A DNA stretch of 64,000 nt from Amycolatopsis decaplanina DSM 44594 (GTDB lineage: Bacteria; Actinomycetota; Actinomycetes; Mycobacteriales; Pseudonocardiaceae), in assembly GCF_000342005.1 (NCBI RefSeq), contig NZ_AOHO01000047.1, forward strand, positions 179,155 to 243,154, given 5' to 3'. Position 1 is the stretch's first letter. Each line of letters opens with the position of its first letter. The notes under the pieces were generated by a model. The model made no database searches and was not told the origin of the DNA. It saw only the letters and a list, made by a program, of their open reading frames with translations. Positions 7,557 to 17,900 of the stretch are shown one piece after another. The translations under genes were made by a program, and so were the position numbers.

Positions 7557-9650
7557 TCAAAACCAATCCGTTGCCGTTGTACCGTCTGGCTCGAGACCAA
7601 GCCGGCAAATTCGTTGCCAGTGGGGGTCATTGGAAAAGGCATCTACTATCATCATCAGACCGTTGGCATTCCCTGCGTCTGTTATGCGTCGCGCCAATCG
7701 AACTGCCTCTTCCTCCTCCCCGTTCCTGCCACGTGAGACGATTAGCATCTCAAAGGCAAACGGGTCCCCGGCCAGCGCTGCTCGTTCCGCGAGAGCCTCC
7801 GCCTCATCGCGGTTGCCCTTGTCTTCACACACTTCCGACAAGAGAGCAAGGTCACTCGCGCTAGCTGAGCGCCCTGCGGATTCTGCTTCGGAGATACGTT
7901 CTCGGAGGTTCTGCTCAAGCTTATCTGGACCGCCACTTCGCTGCTGGATGTCCGCCAATGGCCGTCGGGTGACGGTCTGAACACCATTCTTCGCCCGCGC
8001 ACGGAGTTCTGCAGCTTCGCGTTGATCGCCGGCTTCGGCGCGCAGGCGTGCTAGCTGTCTGAGTGGTCGGGTCCGCGTGATCCCGGCCGCTTCGACCGCT
8101 TCGCGCAACCACTGTTCCGCGCGGGCGTTGTCTCCTGCCGATTCAGCTAGCTGCGCCAGGATTTGCAGAGCTCTGGCATCGTGCTGGTCTGCCGCCGCCA
8201 ATAGCCATCGTTCCGCGTTCTCGGTCTTGCCACGGGCGTCGAGAAGGCGTGCCAGTTCGATCTGCGCAGTTGAGTTCCCAAGTTTCGCAGCGCGGTGGTA
8301 GTGGGTTTCGGCTTGTTCGAAGTTGCCGGATCGGGCGTGCATCTCACCGAGCAGAACGAGTGCTTGGAGGTTCCCGAATTCCGCGGCTCGCTCGAACAAC
8401 ATGGCTGCGTGCCGGAGGCGCCACCGGTCTGCCGCGGCAGAGCCGAGCGACAGGAGGACCGCGGTGTCCGCGAAGTGATCACGCGCTGCCTGCCAGAACT
8501 CCGCTGGTGGGACCTCGAAGTATCGGCTCGTCCTGCCCCACTGCGCCAGGTAGTCACTCAAGGTGAAGCCAGGGTTGTCGGTCGTGCTCTGCCCTGGTTT
8601 CTGTCTCCGTCGCACCACGAGTCCAGATGCCCCGCGACACATCGCGCCGGCGAAAGTCAATGCCTGGTCCAGCCAGTGGCCGCTGGCCGACTGCCATTCG
8701 GAGTCGGACAGGTAGCCGGGCGCCGCGTGCTCCAGGAAGGATCGAGGTGAGTCCTGGGCATCGACCAACCGCCGGACGTCGAGTACGGCGTTGATGACCG
8801 CCTGAGCAGGAGACGGAGCAGCTTGATAACGCTCCACCATGGCCGGTCCTGCCGCGAGGTACTGCGTGATCTCGCCAAACCGTGAGAAGGCAACCGCTTG
8901 TCGCAAACGTGGGTCGTTGCTGGCGGCAGTGCGTACTGCGACCAGTTCCTCCTGACTGAACCGGGACGGAATCGGCAGCTTGTTGTCGTCAAGGAGGATG
9001 CGGACTTGTGGGTGCAGATCAACCTCATCCGGAGACGGAACGTTGGTGATCCCGCTGAGATACTCCGGCCAGATGGTTCCCATGATGAGCACTGGTGCAC
9101 GCTGGCGATCACGGATAAGTTCGCGCACGTTCGCGGCGAGCAGCTCGCTCACATTGGCTTCAGGCGACACCAGGTAATGCTGGAGTTCGTTCAACCACAC
9201 GACTGTGTACGGCGGTACCCGTGCCAGCCCGTCGAGTACGGCCTGTGCCGGAGACGGTGAGATGGGGTGCCACACTGTCCACCCAGCCGGCAAGTGCTGA
9301 ATTGCTTCCCAGCACGCCCTTGTCTTGCCAGCTGAAGAACCACCGACGAGGACAATGAACTCGCTCGTACCTTCGGAGGCACGCTGCACGATCTGGCGGA
9401 GCTTGTCGTCGTGCGGCCGTGATACGTATCGAGGAAGCGACGGAAGAGCGGCTTCGGTTGCGTCCAAGGCTGTGATGGCTCGGTGAACTTCGAGCTCGAA
9501 CGGGTCGAGGTCGTCGATCGGTACCAGCCTCAGGTCAGATGGCTCAGGCTCCGGTGGAACCGGGTTGACGATGATCGTTCTGTTGTAGCTCACCGGTCCC
9601 GATTGTCCGACGCTGAAACCGCCCGATTCGGCGTTTACTCCGCCGTGCAT
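7557..9650 (-). CDS. P-loop NTPase with C-terminal TPR/Sel1-like repeats
   Basis: 697-aa protein. The first 30 residues are Gly/Ser/Asn-rich (HGGVNAESGGFSVGQSG) and end in TIIVNP. A P-loop NTPase domain follows, with Walker A GGSSAGKT at residues 103-110 and a Walker B-like YTVVWLNELQ near 150. The middle is helical. From about residue 430 to 690 there are repeated helical pairs of TPR/Sel1 type (ALVLLGEMHARSGNFEQAE, AQIELARLLDARGKTENAE and similar). The layout of NTPase plus TPR sensor resembles STAND-type signalling or defence proteins. Its base composition is lower in GC than the clusters, suggesting acquisition. The small membrane protein 53 bp upstream is probably co-transcribed. Function not established. 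Confidence 0.72.
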   Translation of the reverse strand: MHGGVNAESGGFSVGQSGPVSYNRTIIVNPVPPEPEPSDLRLVPIDDLDPFELEVHRAITALDATEAALPSLPRYVSRPHDDKLRQIVQRASEGTSEFIVLVGGSSAGKTRACWEAIQHLPAGWTVWHPISPSPAQAVLDGLARVPPYTVVWLNELQHYLVSPEANVSELLAANVRELIRDRQRAPVLIMGTIWPEYLSGITNVPSPDEVDLHPQVRILLDDNKLPIPSRFSQEELVAVRTAASNDPRLRQAVAFSRFGEITQYLAAGPAMVERYQAAPSPAQAVINAVLDVRRLVDAQDSPRSFLEHAAPGYLSDSEWQSASGHWLDQALTFAGAMCRGASGLVVRRRQKPGQSTTDNPGFTLSDYLAQWGRTSRYFEVPPAEFWQAARDHFADTAVLLSLGSAAADRWRLRHAAMLFERAAEFGNLQALVLLGEMHARSGNFEQAETHYHRAAKLGNSTAQIELARLLDARGKTENAERWLLAAADQHDARALQILAQLAESAGDNARAEQWLREAVEAAGITRTRPLRQLARLRAEAGDQREAAELRARAKNGVQTVTRRPLADIQQRSGGPDKLEQNLRERISEAESAGRSASASDLALLSEVCEDKGNRDEAEALAERAALAGDPFAFEMLIVSRGRNGEEEEAVRLARRITDAGNANGLMMIVDAFSNDPHWQRICRLGLEPDGTTATDWF

Positions 9651-9703
9651 GATGGCTGTGGGCTTCTGAGCCTGGGCATTGCCACTCTCCGGGAAGGACT
9701 GCC

Positions 9704-10075
9704 CTACGCCCTCGCCGGACCGGGAGGGTCCTGTTTGGGTTCTCCGTTCGCTACCTGCCCGCCAGTCATGACTCCAATGGTCAGCCCCGACCCGTGACCG
9801 TGGACACCATCGTTGATGGTGACGTCAGGTTGAGAAGGTGCGCTCGCGGACGTCCTTTTACGCCGTTCAGCCCGCAACTGGAGTACGAACGCTGAGACCG
9901 CGACTGGGAACGAAAGGATGGCTACAACCCAGCTCAAGCCCTCGATCGTCGGTCTTAACGGATGATTCTCGCTCAACAGCCACGTCGGAAGACCGAACCG
10001 CAGCAGCGCCCAGAATCCAGCTGCCGCAACGATCACTAGAAGAGCCACGGCGAGACCTCGCCACCGCTGCCTCAA
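9704..10075 (-). CDS. small two-TM protein with Gly-rich tail, partner of NTPase
   Basis: About 123 aa with two hydrophobic segments (LAVALLVIVAAAGFWALL and WVVAILSFPVAVSAFVLQL), a basic stretch AERRKR, then a Gly/His-rich tail containing VTINDGVHGHGSGLTIGV and MTGGQV. TTG 10075 lies 6 nt after AAAGGAG and is better placed than the in-frame TTG at 10081, which almost touches the ribosome site. The tail resembles the N-terminal Gly-rich segment of the NTPase encoded next, which suggests the two proteins pair at the membrane. No family recognised. Confidence 0.6.
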   Translation of the reverse strand: MRQRWRGLAVALLVIVAAAGFWALLRFGLPTWLLSENHPLRPTIEGLSWVVAILSFPVAVSAFVLQLRAERRKRTSASAPSQPDVTINDGVHGHGSGLTIGVMTGGQVANGEPKQDPPGPARA

Positions 10076-10283
10076 CGCCAACTCCTTTCGCCCCTCGGGG
10101 GGCGGGCCTACGGGCCCGCAGTCTAACGCAACCGCCGAGTCGAGTGCCCATCATCGCGGACCGGGCCACGCTTTCCGCGGCCGCCTATCGGTCGACAGAA
10201 GTTTGGTTCTCTACTCTGGGCCGTTCCCCGCTAGCCCGCCCAGCAGCCCTGCCGCAGCGGCGACAACCACGACCGCATCATCC

Positions 10284-10530
10284 CTACTCCACACGTTCGC
10301 TGGCGTGGCGGCCGTTGCGGGTGTTGCGGCGTGTTCGGGCGTGGGTGGTGACGTCGTGTTGGAGTGCCTCGATGTCGGTGGCTGTGATCTGGTCGAGACG
10401 CCGGTCGCCCCAGGCCAGTGTTAGGCGGGTGGCGAGGATAAGAGCGGGGGCCGGGGCAAGCTCAGGGTGGAGTCCGATGTGGACATAAGTTCGGACGCGC
10501 TGGCCGAGCCTCGACCGACTTGCTGTCGAT
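10284..10530 (-). pseudogene. tyrosine recombinase (integrase) N-terminal remnant
   Basis: On the minus strand the frame ending at TAG 10284 contains WGDRRLDQITATDIEALQ and RRNTRNGRHASERVE. This resembles the SAM-like core-binding domain of phage-type tyrosine integrases from actinomycetes. The catalytic domain (R..H-x-x-R..Y) is absent and the frame closes at 10284. It is a relic of an integrated element, lying between the NTPase module and the biosynthetic genes. Its upstream limit is approximate. Confidence 0.5.
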
Positions 10531-10705
10531 GCCGTATTCCGCTACGCCATCACGGATCCGAGCGAAGAGCTCACCGGGGGAGCCGGCCATCGGTTCGACG
10601 GCGGTCGCTGAGCGGACAAGCCTTGGAAAGAGCCTTCGAAGAACGTACTGGCGCAACACCTCGCCAGTCGACGGGAGTTCTGGTCCGCGACCGGCCACGC
10701 CAGGC

Positions 10706-10879
10706 CCTGTAGGAGTTGAGCGGCAGAGCACAGCTCAGCTCGTGGTCGTTGGCAACAGAGGTCGCGGCTGGTTCACCCGACTGCTGCTCGGCTCGACCGG
10801 CCAGGCGCTCGCGCACTATGCCGAATGCCCGCTGATGGTGGTCCGGTCGAAGTGTGCCTCTGGTGTCACCGCAACGTGA
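10706..10879 (+). pseudogene. C-terminal fragment of a universal stress protein
   Basis: The last ~45 residues of this frame read AQLVVVGNRGRGWF, then LLLGSTGQALAHYAECPLMVV. This is the C-terminal nucleotide-binding signature of UspA-type proteins (G-x2-G-x9-G-S/T). The first ~100 residues of the fold are missing; sequence upstream in this frame is Arg/Ser/Pro-rich and not Usp-like. A truncated relic. Confidence 0.65.
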
Positions 10880-11463
10880 AGAGCCGACGAGGCCTCGACA
10901 CGGATGCGCCCGGCGCATGTCCATGCCACCCCGACCTCTGCGCAGCACCAGGACGTTCTCGACGTTCAGGGACACGGTCGCGGCGTTGACGTTCAAGTGC
11001 CCCTCCTGTCTCGGTCGAGCGTAACTTTACGACGGACGTAAGTATGTCTCGGATGCCGCGATCGAGTTCCGGGAAGTCCTGCGCGATCGGGAATCGTATT
11101 TCTGAATCGATTGCAATGAATTCACGTTCTGGTTGTTTGTAAACGTATTTCGTGCGGCACGGTGTCGGTTAATATCCGACGCCTTACTGAAGGTAGTCAT
11201 TCGAGTGTCGATGGTGGCCGAAAAGTCGGGCGCGAAATGCCGTCCGGGTCGCTGATTGGACTGGAAGACCTGCATAGTTGCAACATATGGTCCAAGATCG
11301 GTAGGCCATTCGAGCTAAATCAACGGAATTCGTATTCCTCGGCGCGGCCGGTCGTCTTAACCTTGCGTAATTCTTCGCCTGAATGGTCACTGGGGAGCAA
11401 GATGAAGTCCACGCCGTTGTTGTCGCGCGCCCGAAAAACCTCGGAGCGACTGCTCGACGCCCG
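10880..11463. other. non-coding leader region upstream of cluster 1
   Basis: This stretch is visibly AT-richer than its surroundings, for example around 11095-11180 and 11325-11360. It carries no supported gene, and small frames here lack coding character. It is the natural place for the promoter and regulatory sites of cluster 1. I could not identify a specific box with confidence. Confidence 0.45.
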
Positions 11464-14400
11464 ATGACACAAGCCGGCTGCGTCAGCCGATTCGACGTGC
11501 ACGTCCGGCAATCGCCCGACCGGATCGCGGTCTTCGAGCACGGCACCGGGCTCACCTACGCCCGGCTCGCCGGGCTCGCGGGCGGCCGCGCGCTGCGGTT
11601 GCGCGACGCCGATGTCCGGCCGGGGGAGCGGGTCGGGCTCGTCACCGAGCACGGCAGCGCCGCGATCGCGGCGATCCTCGGCACCCTCGCCGCGGGCTGC
11701 ACCTACGTCCCGCTGGACCCGACCTTCCCCCGGGAGCGTCTCGAGTACCAGCTCGCGGCCGCGCGGGTGACCGCCGTGCTCGCGGATCCGGGGTACATCG
11801 AGCTGGCGGAGTCCTTGTGTCGCAACGGATCCGCGCGGCTCGTGCGCTCGGGCACGGAGACCGCGCCGCTTCCGGTGCCCGAATCCGATCCGGACAGCCC
11901 GGCGTACGTGCTGTTCACCTCCGGGTCCACCGGCCGGCCGAAGGCCGTCGCGCAGACCCATCGCAACCTCCTGCACGTCGTCGACAACCAGATCGCCGCG
12001 CTCGGCATCACCGCGGCCGACCGGCTCAGCCTGCTCGCGTCGTTCGGCTTCGACGCGGCGATCCCGGACCTCTACCCGGCATTGCTCAGCGGCGCCGCGC
12101 TCGTGCCGGTCGACCTGCGCGCGCACGGCCTCGCCCACGCCGCGCGCGAGCTGGCCCGGCACGAGGTGACCGTCTACCACTCGACGCCCACGGTCTACCG
12201 GCACCTGCTCGACGTTCTCGGCGAGACCGGCCTCCCGTCCGTGCGGACCGTGCTGCTCGGCGGCGAGCAGGCGACCCACGCCGACGTCCGCCGCGGCCGG
12301 TTCGCCCCGGAGTGCGTGTTCGTCAACGGCTACGGCGCCACCGAGGTGACCTTCGCCGCGCACTACCGGACGACCGCCGCCGAGCTGGGCCCGGACGCCG
12401 ACGGGCCGCTGCCGATCGGGCGCGCGCTGCCCGGGTTCACCCTCACCATGCTGGAAAGCGGCGAAATCGAAGTGCGCGGACGGCACCTCGTCGACGGTTA
12501 CCTCGACCAGCCGAGCCCGGCGTTCGGGGTGACAGCCGATGGCGGCCGTCGATACCGGACCGGCGACCTCGGCCGGCTGCTGCCGGACGGGAACCTCGTC
12601 TGCCTCGGCCGGCTCGACCGGCAGGTCAAGGTCCGCGGCTTCCGGGTGGAGCTGACCGAGATCGAGGCCAGGCTCGCCGAACAGCCCGGCGTGGCCGAAG
12701 CCCGCGCGATCGTGCGCGACGGCGACCTGCTCGCCTACGTGACCGCGGCCGTCCCGCGTCCGGACGGCCGGGTGCTGCGGGCCGCGCTGGCGGACGTCCT
12801 GCCCGGCTATTCGGTACCCGCGGCTGTCGCGGTGCTGGACGGTTTTCCGCTGACCGTCACCGGAAAACTCGACGAACTGGCGCTTCCGGACCCGCGGGCG
12901 GCCGCGACCGTCCCAGCCGAGCGGCTGACCCCGGCCGAAGAACGCGTGCACCGGATCTGGTGCGCGGTGCTGGACCGTGACCGGATCGGGCGCACCGAGG
13001 CGTTCTTCGACGCCGGCGGCGACTCGCTGCGGCTCGGCCGGGTGCAGGCGCGGCTGGCCGACGAGTTCGGGGTGGACGTCCCGCTGCTCGCCCTGTTCGA
13101 GCGCACGACGATCGCCGGGCAGGCCACTTGGCTCACGCAGTCCACTTCGGACACTCAGCCGCCTGTTACCGCGGAGGAGCCGTCCGGTGATCTCATCGCC
13201 GTCGTCGGGCTGGCCTGCCGGTTCCCCGGCGCGCCGGACGCCGCCTCGTTCTGGTGGAACCTCTGCGCGGGCGTCGACTCGATCCACGACTACGCCGACG
13301 ACGAGCTGGCGGCGCTGGGCATCGGGCCGGGCCTGCGTGCCGACCCGGCGTATGTGCGGGCGGGTGGCCGGATCGAGGGTGTCGAGGAGTTCGACGCCGG
13401 GTTCTTCGGGTTCACCGCCGACGAGGCCGCGCGGACCGATCCACAGCACCGGCTGTTCCTCGAAACGGCGTGGCAGGCACTCGAGGACGCGGGACGCGAC
13501 CCCGCCGCCGAGACCGGGCCGGTCGGGGTGTTCACGGCCGCCTCGGTGAATCGCTACTTCCTGTTCCACCTGTTCGGCAACCCGGCGGTGACCGGCGACG
13601 TCGACCCGGACGACTGGGAGGGGCGGCTGACCGGCCGCCAGCTCACCGACCACCTGCCCGGCCAGGTCGCCTACCGGCTCGGGCTGACCGGGCCGGCGGT
13701 GGCCGTGCAGAGCGCGTGCTCCAGCTCGCTCGCGGCGGTGGCGCTGGCCGCGCAGAGCCTCGCGGACTACCGGTGCGACGTCGCGCTGGCCGGCGGGGTG
13801 AGCGTGACGTGGCCGCGGTACCGCGGCGGCGGGCTCGTCTCGCCGGACGGCCGGTGCCGCGCGTTCGACGTCGCCGCGGCGGGCGCCGGGTTCAGCTCGG
13901 GCGCCGGGGTGGTCGTGCTGCGGCGGCTGGCGGACGCACTCGCCGACCGCGACCACGTCTACGCCGTGCTGCCCGGCTGGGCGATCACGAACGATGGCCC
14001 GGACCGCGCGGGCTACGCCGTGCCGGGACCGGCCGGGCAAGCGGCCGCGGTGGCCGAGGCGCTGGCCGTCGCGGAGGTCGCCCCGGACGAGGTCGCGCTG
14101 CTCGAAGCCCACGGCAGCGGCACCCCGCTGGGTGACGCGATCGAGGTGGCCGCGCTCAACCGCGTCTACCGGGACGCGCCGCCGGAAACGTGTGCGCTGG
14201 GCTCGGTGAAGACGAACATCGGGCACCTCGACGCGGCGGCCGGCGTCGCCGGGCTGATCAAGGCCGTGTTGTCCGTGCGGCACGGCGTCATCCCGCCGAG
14301 CCTGCACTTCACGGCCCCGCACCCGGAAGTCGACCTGGCGGGCGGTCCCTGGTACGTCCCGGCGAAGGCCACCGACTGGCCCGTCAGCGAGCGGCGGGTG

Positions 14401-14901
14401 GCCGGGGTCAGTTCGTTCGGAATGGGCGGCACGAACGTGCACGTGATCGTGGCGGAGGCCCCTGCCGTCCCACCACGGCCGGCGGCGAGCGGTCCGTTCG
14501 TACTGCCGGTGTCCGCGCGTGACGCGAAGGCGCTGCGCGAGGCGGTGTCCCGGCTGCGCGACCGGCTCGCCACGGACGCGCCGGACCTCAGGGACGCGGC
14601 GTACACGCTTTCGGTCCGGCGGGCGTTCGCGTGCCGGGCCGCCGTGGTGGCGGACTCGGTCGAGTCGGCGGTCGCTGCGCTCGATGCGCTGCTGGCGAAC
14701 GGAACCGACGTCGAAGGTCCGGTCGGGGCGGGGCGGGACCTGGCTGTCCACTGGGCCGGGGGCGGCGAGGTCGAGTGGGCCGCGCGGTTCGCGGGCGGTG
14801 AATCGGGCCGCGTCCCGTTGCCGGGCTATCCGTTCCAGCGGGAGCGGCACTGGATCGACCCACTGCCTCACCGCACAACCGACCAGGGGAGCGCTCGGTG
14901 A
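11464..14901 (+). CDS. hybrid NRPS-PKS: A-T-KS, AT missing
   Basis: About 1145 aa. An adenylation domain (~10-490; FTSGSTGRPK, A4 FGFDAA, A5 NGYGATE, A10 TGKLD) is followed by a carrier protein (FFDAGGDSLRL, Ser ~518). A ketosynthase (~577-1000) has catalytic Cys in QSACSSS and His in EAHGSGT and NIGHLDAA. After the usual post-KS linker the sequence jumps straight to the post-AT motif VPLPGYPFQRERHW: the ~300-aa acyltransferase core is absent and no ACP follows. My alignment gives A-domain code D-A-P-H-L-G-G-F-A-K, which I do not recognise; Asp235 implies an amino acid. ATG 11464 is preferred; the in-frame ATG at 11383 adds 27 atypical residues. The stop overlaps the next gene (GTGA). Confidence 0.9.
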   Translation: MTQAGCVSRFDVHVRQSPDRIAVFEHGTGLTYARLAGLAGGRALRLRDADVRPGERVGLVTEHGSAAIAAILGTLAAGCTYVPLDPTFPRERLEYQLAAARVTAVLADPGYIELAESLCRNGSARLVRSGTETAPLPVPESDPDSPAYVLFTSGSTGRPKAVAQTHRNLLHVVDNQIAALGITAADRLSLLASFGFDAAIPDLYPALLSGAALVPVDLRAHGLAHAARELARHEVTVYHSTPTVYRHLLDVLGETGLPSVRTVLLGGEQATHADVRRGRFAPECVFVNGYGATEVTFAAHYRTTAAELGPDADGPLPIGRALPGFTLTMLESGEIEVRGRHLVDGYLDQPSPAFGVTADGGRRYRTGDLGRLLPDGNLVCLGRLDRQVKVRGFRVELTEIEARLAEQPGVAEARAIVRDGDLLAYVTAAVPRPDGRVLRAALADVLPGYSVPAAVAVLDGFPLTVTGKLDELALPDPRAAATVPAERLTPAEERVHRIWCAVLDRDRIGRTEAFFDAGGDSLRLGRVQARLADEFGVDVPLLALFERTTIAGQATWLTQSTSDTQPPVTAEEPSGDLIAVVGLACRFPGAPDAASFWWNLCAGVDSIHDYADDELAALGIGPGLRADPAYVRAGGRIEGVEEFDAGFFGFTADEAARTDPQHRLFLETAWQALEDAGRDPAAETGPVGVFTAASVNRYFLFHLFGNPAVTGDVDPDDWEGRLTGRQLTDHLPGQVAYRLGLTGPAVAVQSACSSSLAAVALAAQSLADYRCDVALAGGVSVTWPRYRGGGLVSPDGRCRAFDVAAAGAGFSSGAGVVVLRRLADALADRDHVYAVLPGWAITNDGPDRAGYAVPGPAGQAAAVAEALAVAEVAPDEVALLEAHGSGTPLGDAIEVAALNRVYRDAPPETCALGSVKTNIGHLDAAAGVAGLIKAVLSVRHGVIPPSLHFTAPHPEVDLAGGPWYVPAKATDWPVSERRVAGVSSFGMGGTNVHVIVAEAPAVPPRPAASGPFVLPVSARDAKALREAVSRLRDRLATDAPDLRDAAYTLSVRRAFACRAAVVADSVESAVAALDALLANGTDVEGPVGAGRDLAVHWAGGGEVEWAARFAGGESGRVPLPGYPFQRERHWIDPLPHRTTDQGSAR

Positions 14902-17900
14902 CCGACACCTTGCCCGTCACGGGCGGACATGGCCCGCCACTGTCCTATCCGGACACCACGCTCACCGGGCTGATCCTCGCCCAGGCCGCGCGCACCCCGG
15001 ATGCCGTCGCCGTCCGGCAGGGTGACGCCCGGCTCAGCTACCGCGAACTGGTCGCGTCGGCAACCGGCGTCGCCCGGCTGCTGCGGGCCCGGGGTGCCGG
15101 GCCCGGCACCCGCGTCGGCGTCTGCGCCGACCGGCGGCCGGAGCTGATCTCGACCGTCGTGGGCGTGCTGCTGTCCGGAGCCGCCTACGTGCCGCTCGAA
15201 CCCGGCGGCCCGAAGGCGCGGCTGGCCGAAATCGCCGCGGACGCCGGGATCTCCCTTGTCGTAGGTGACTGCGCGCGGGCCGAATTCGGTGCCACGGAAG
15301 GCATCGAGGCTCTCGACGTGCCCCCGCCCGCGGACGGGCCCGCCGAGTGCCCCGCCAGGCCGGACGACCTCGTCCACCTCCTCTACACCTCCGGCTCCAC
15401 CGGCCGCCCCAAGGGCGTGCTGACCAGTCACCGCAACGTGGTCGCGTTCGTCACCGGGTTCGCCGCCGCCCTCGGGATCCGGCCCGGCACCCGGACGCTC
15501 GGCATCTCCTCGCTCGCCTTCGACGCCTTCACCATGGACGTGTTCGTCCCGCTGGCGCACGGCGGAGCGGTGCAGCTCGCCGGCGCCGCCGACCGGGCCG
15601 ACCCCGAACGGCTGCGGCGGTTCCTCGTCGAGCACGAGGTCGAGTGGGGCTTCGTCACGCCGACGCTGCTGTCCATGGTGGACCCCGCGGCCGTTCCCGG
15701 CTGGCGCGTCGTCGCCTGCGGTGGCGAGCCGGTGCCCGCGGACCTCGCCGCGCGCTGGCTGCCGGGCCGGCGGTTCTTCCACGTCTACGGCCCGACCGAG
15801 ACCACCGTGGTGGTCGTCACCGACGAAGTCACCGGCATCCCCGCCGACCCACTGCCGCTCGGCCGCCCGACGCCGAACCACCGGGCGTACGTCGTGGACG
15901 CCGAGCTGCGGCCGGTCGCGCCGGGCGAGATCGGCGAGCTGCTCATCGGCGGTCCGGGTCTCGCGGATGGCTACCTCGGCAGCCCGGAGCTGACCGCCGC
16001 GAAGTTCGTCGACGACCCGCTCACGCCGGGGGAACGGCTCTACCGCACCGGCGACCTGGCCCGCGAGCTGCCCGACGGCCGTCTCGAGTTCGCCGGCCGC
16101 GCCGACCGGCAGGTGAAGGTCCGCGGCCAGCGGATCGAGCTGGGCGAGGTGGAGGCCGCGCTCACGACTCACCCGGACGTCGACGCCGCCGCCGTGGCGG
16201 CCGTCCCCGGGCCGTCAGGAACCCGGCTGGTGGCCTTCCTGGCACCGGCGTCCGCACCGTCCGATGTGGACGCACTCGGCCGGGACCGGCTCACCGCGGC
16301 GATGCGCCCGGCCGCGGTCCGGGTGCTCGACCGCCTGCCGGTCAACCCGGTCACCGGCAAGATCGACCGGCCCGCGCTGCGTGACCTGGCCGAAGCGGCG
16401 CTGGCGGGACAACGGGAGGACCTCGGCTCGCTCGGCACCCCGGCCGAACGTGCGGTCGCCGCCATCTGGCGGCGAGTGCTCGGCGCCGGCGCGGGGACGG
16501 ATTTCCTGGCCTCGGGCGGGAACTCGATCGCCGCGATGCGCCTGGTCGCGGCGCTGCGGGCGGAGCTGGCCGCGGACGTCGCCACAGAGGACGTCTTCGC
16601 CGGTGGCACTCTCGACGGGCTCACCCGGCGGGTCGCGGCCGCGTCGCCGCTGACCGGGCCGGGGCTGACCACCGGGCACGCGCCCGCGCTGTCCCCGCAG
16701 CAGCGGCGGCTGTGGTTCCTCGACCAGCTCGCCCCGGACGCCGCGCCGTACAACATCGCGATGGCGTTCCGGCTGACCGGCGCGCTGGACGTCGACGCGC
16801 TGCGCCACGCCTTGCGCGCGGTCACCGAGCGGCACGACGTGCTCCGCTGGCGGATCCGGGCCGTCGACGGCGCGCCGCTGGCGGATCGCCTGCCGCCGGC
16901 GGACGTTCCGCTGCCGGTGGCGCCGGTGACCGAGGACGGTCTGCGGGCCCGGCTGGCCGCCGACGCCGCGACGCCGGTGCACCTCGACCGCGAGGCTCCC
17001 TGGCGCGTGCGGCTCTACCGGCTCGGCGAGACGGAGTACGTGCTCGGCTTCACGCTGCATCACGCGGTGTTCGACGGCTGGTCGCAGGACCTGCTGTGCG
17101 CCGACCTGTCGGCGGCCTACCGGGGCGAGCCGCTGCCGCCGCCGGTGGCGTCCTATGCGGACTATGCGGTGTGGCGGGCCCGACGCGACGAACGCCGGGA
17201 GGCCGTCGACGTCGCCTGGTGGACCGGACATCTCGCCGGCGCACCGGCCACAGTGGACCTTCCACGTGACCGGCCGCGACCGGCCGTGCAGACCTACCGG
17301 GGCGCGAGCCTGCGTCAGTCCTTTCCGGACGGCGCCGCCGAGTCGGTCCGGGCACTGGCCGCCCGCACCGGCACGACGCGCGCCGGGGTGCTGCTCGCCG
17401 CGTTCGGCCAGCTGCTGCGGCGGCTCACCGGCGCGACCGACCACCTGGTCGCCACGGTCGTCGCGGACCGGCAGCTCGCCGAGTGCCAGGAGGTCGCGGG
17501 GTTCTTCGTGGACATCGTGCCGGTGCGGCTGCGAGCCGACGACGCCGCGGACTTCGCCGCGCACGTCCGCGACGGCGGCGCGGAACTCCTCGCCGCGACC
17601 GCGCACCCGGCCGCGCCGGTCGAGCGGCTCGTCGAGGCGCTCGGCGTGCCCCGTGATCCCGCGCACGCCCCGCTCGTGCAGGTGATGTTCAACGTACTGA
17701 ACTTCACCGAGCCGCGGCTGGAGCTGCCCGGCGCGCGGTCGGCGTGGCTGCCGGTCGACAAGCCGGGGTCGCCGTTCGACCTTACGGTGTACGTCCACGA
17801 CGACGGCGTCGAACTGCTGTACAACCCGGACCTGTTCGACCACGCCCGGATGGCCGGGCTCGCCGAGGACTACGTCGCTCTGCTCGGCGCGCTGGCCGCG

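Noticed and set aside
10462..10731. Minus-strand 89-aa frame beside the integrase remnant
   Set aside because: It contains a plausible stretch (ELFARIRDGVAEYGIDSK) but is flanked by atypical sequence and overlaps remnants in other frames; support is too weak for a gene call.
11320..14871. 1183-aa open frame on the minus strand opposite the first NRPS-PKS gene
   Set aside because: It is the GC-rich antisense shadow of the A-T-KS gene: composition is Arg/Gly/Pro/His-rich and no domain is recognisable, whereas the plus strand shows complete catalytic motifs.
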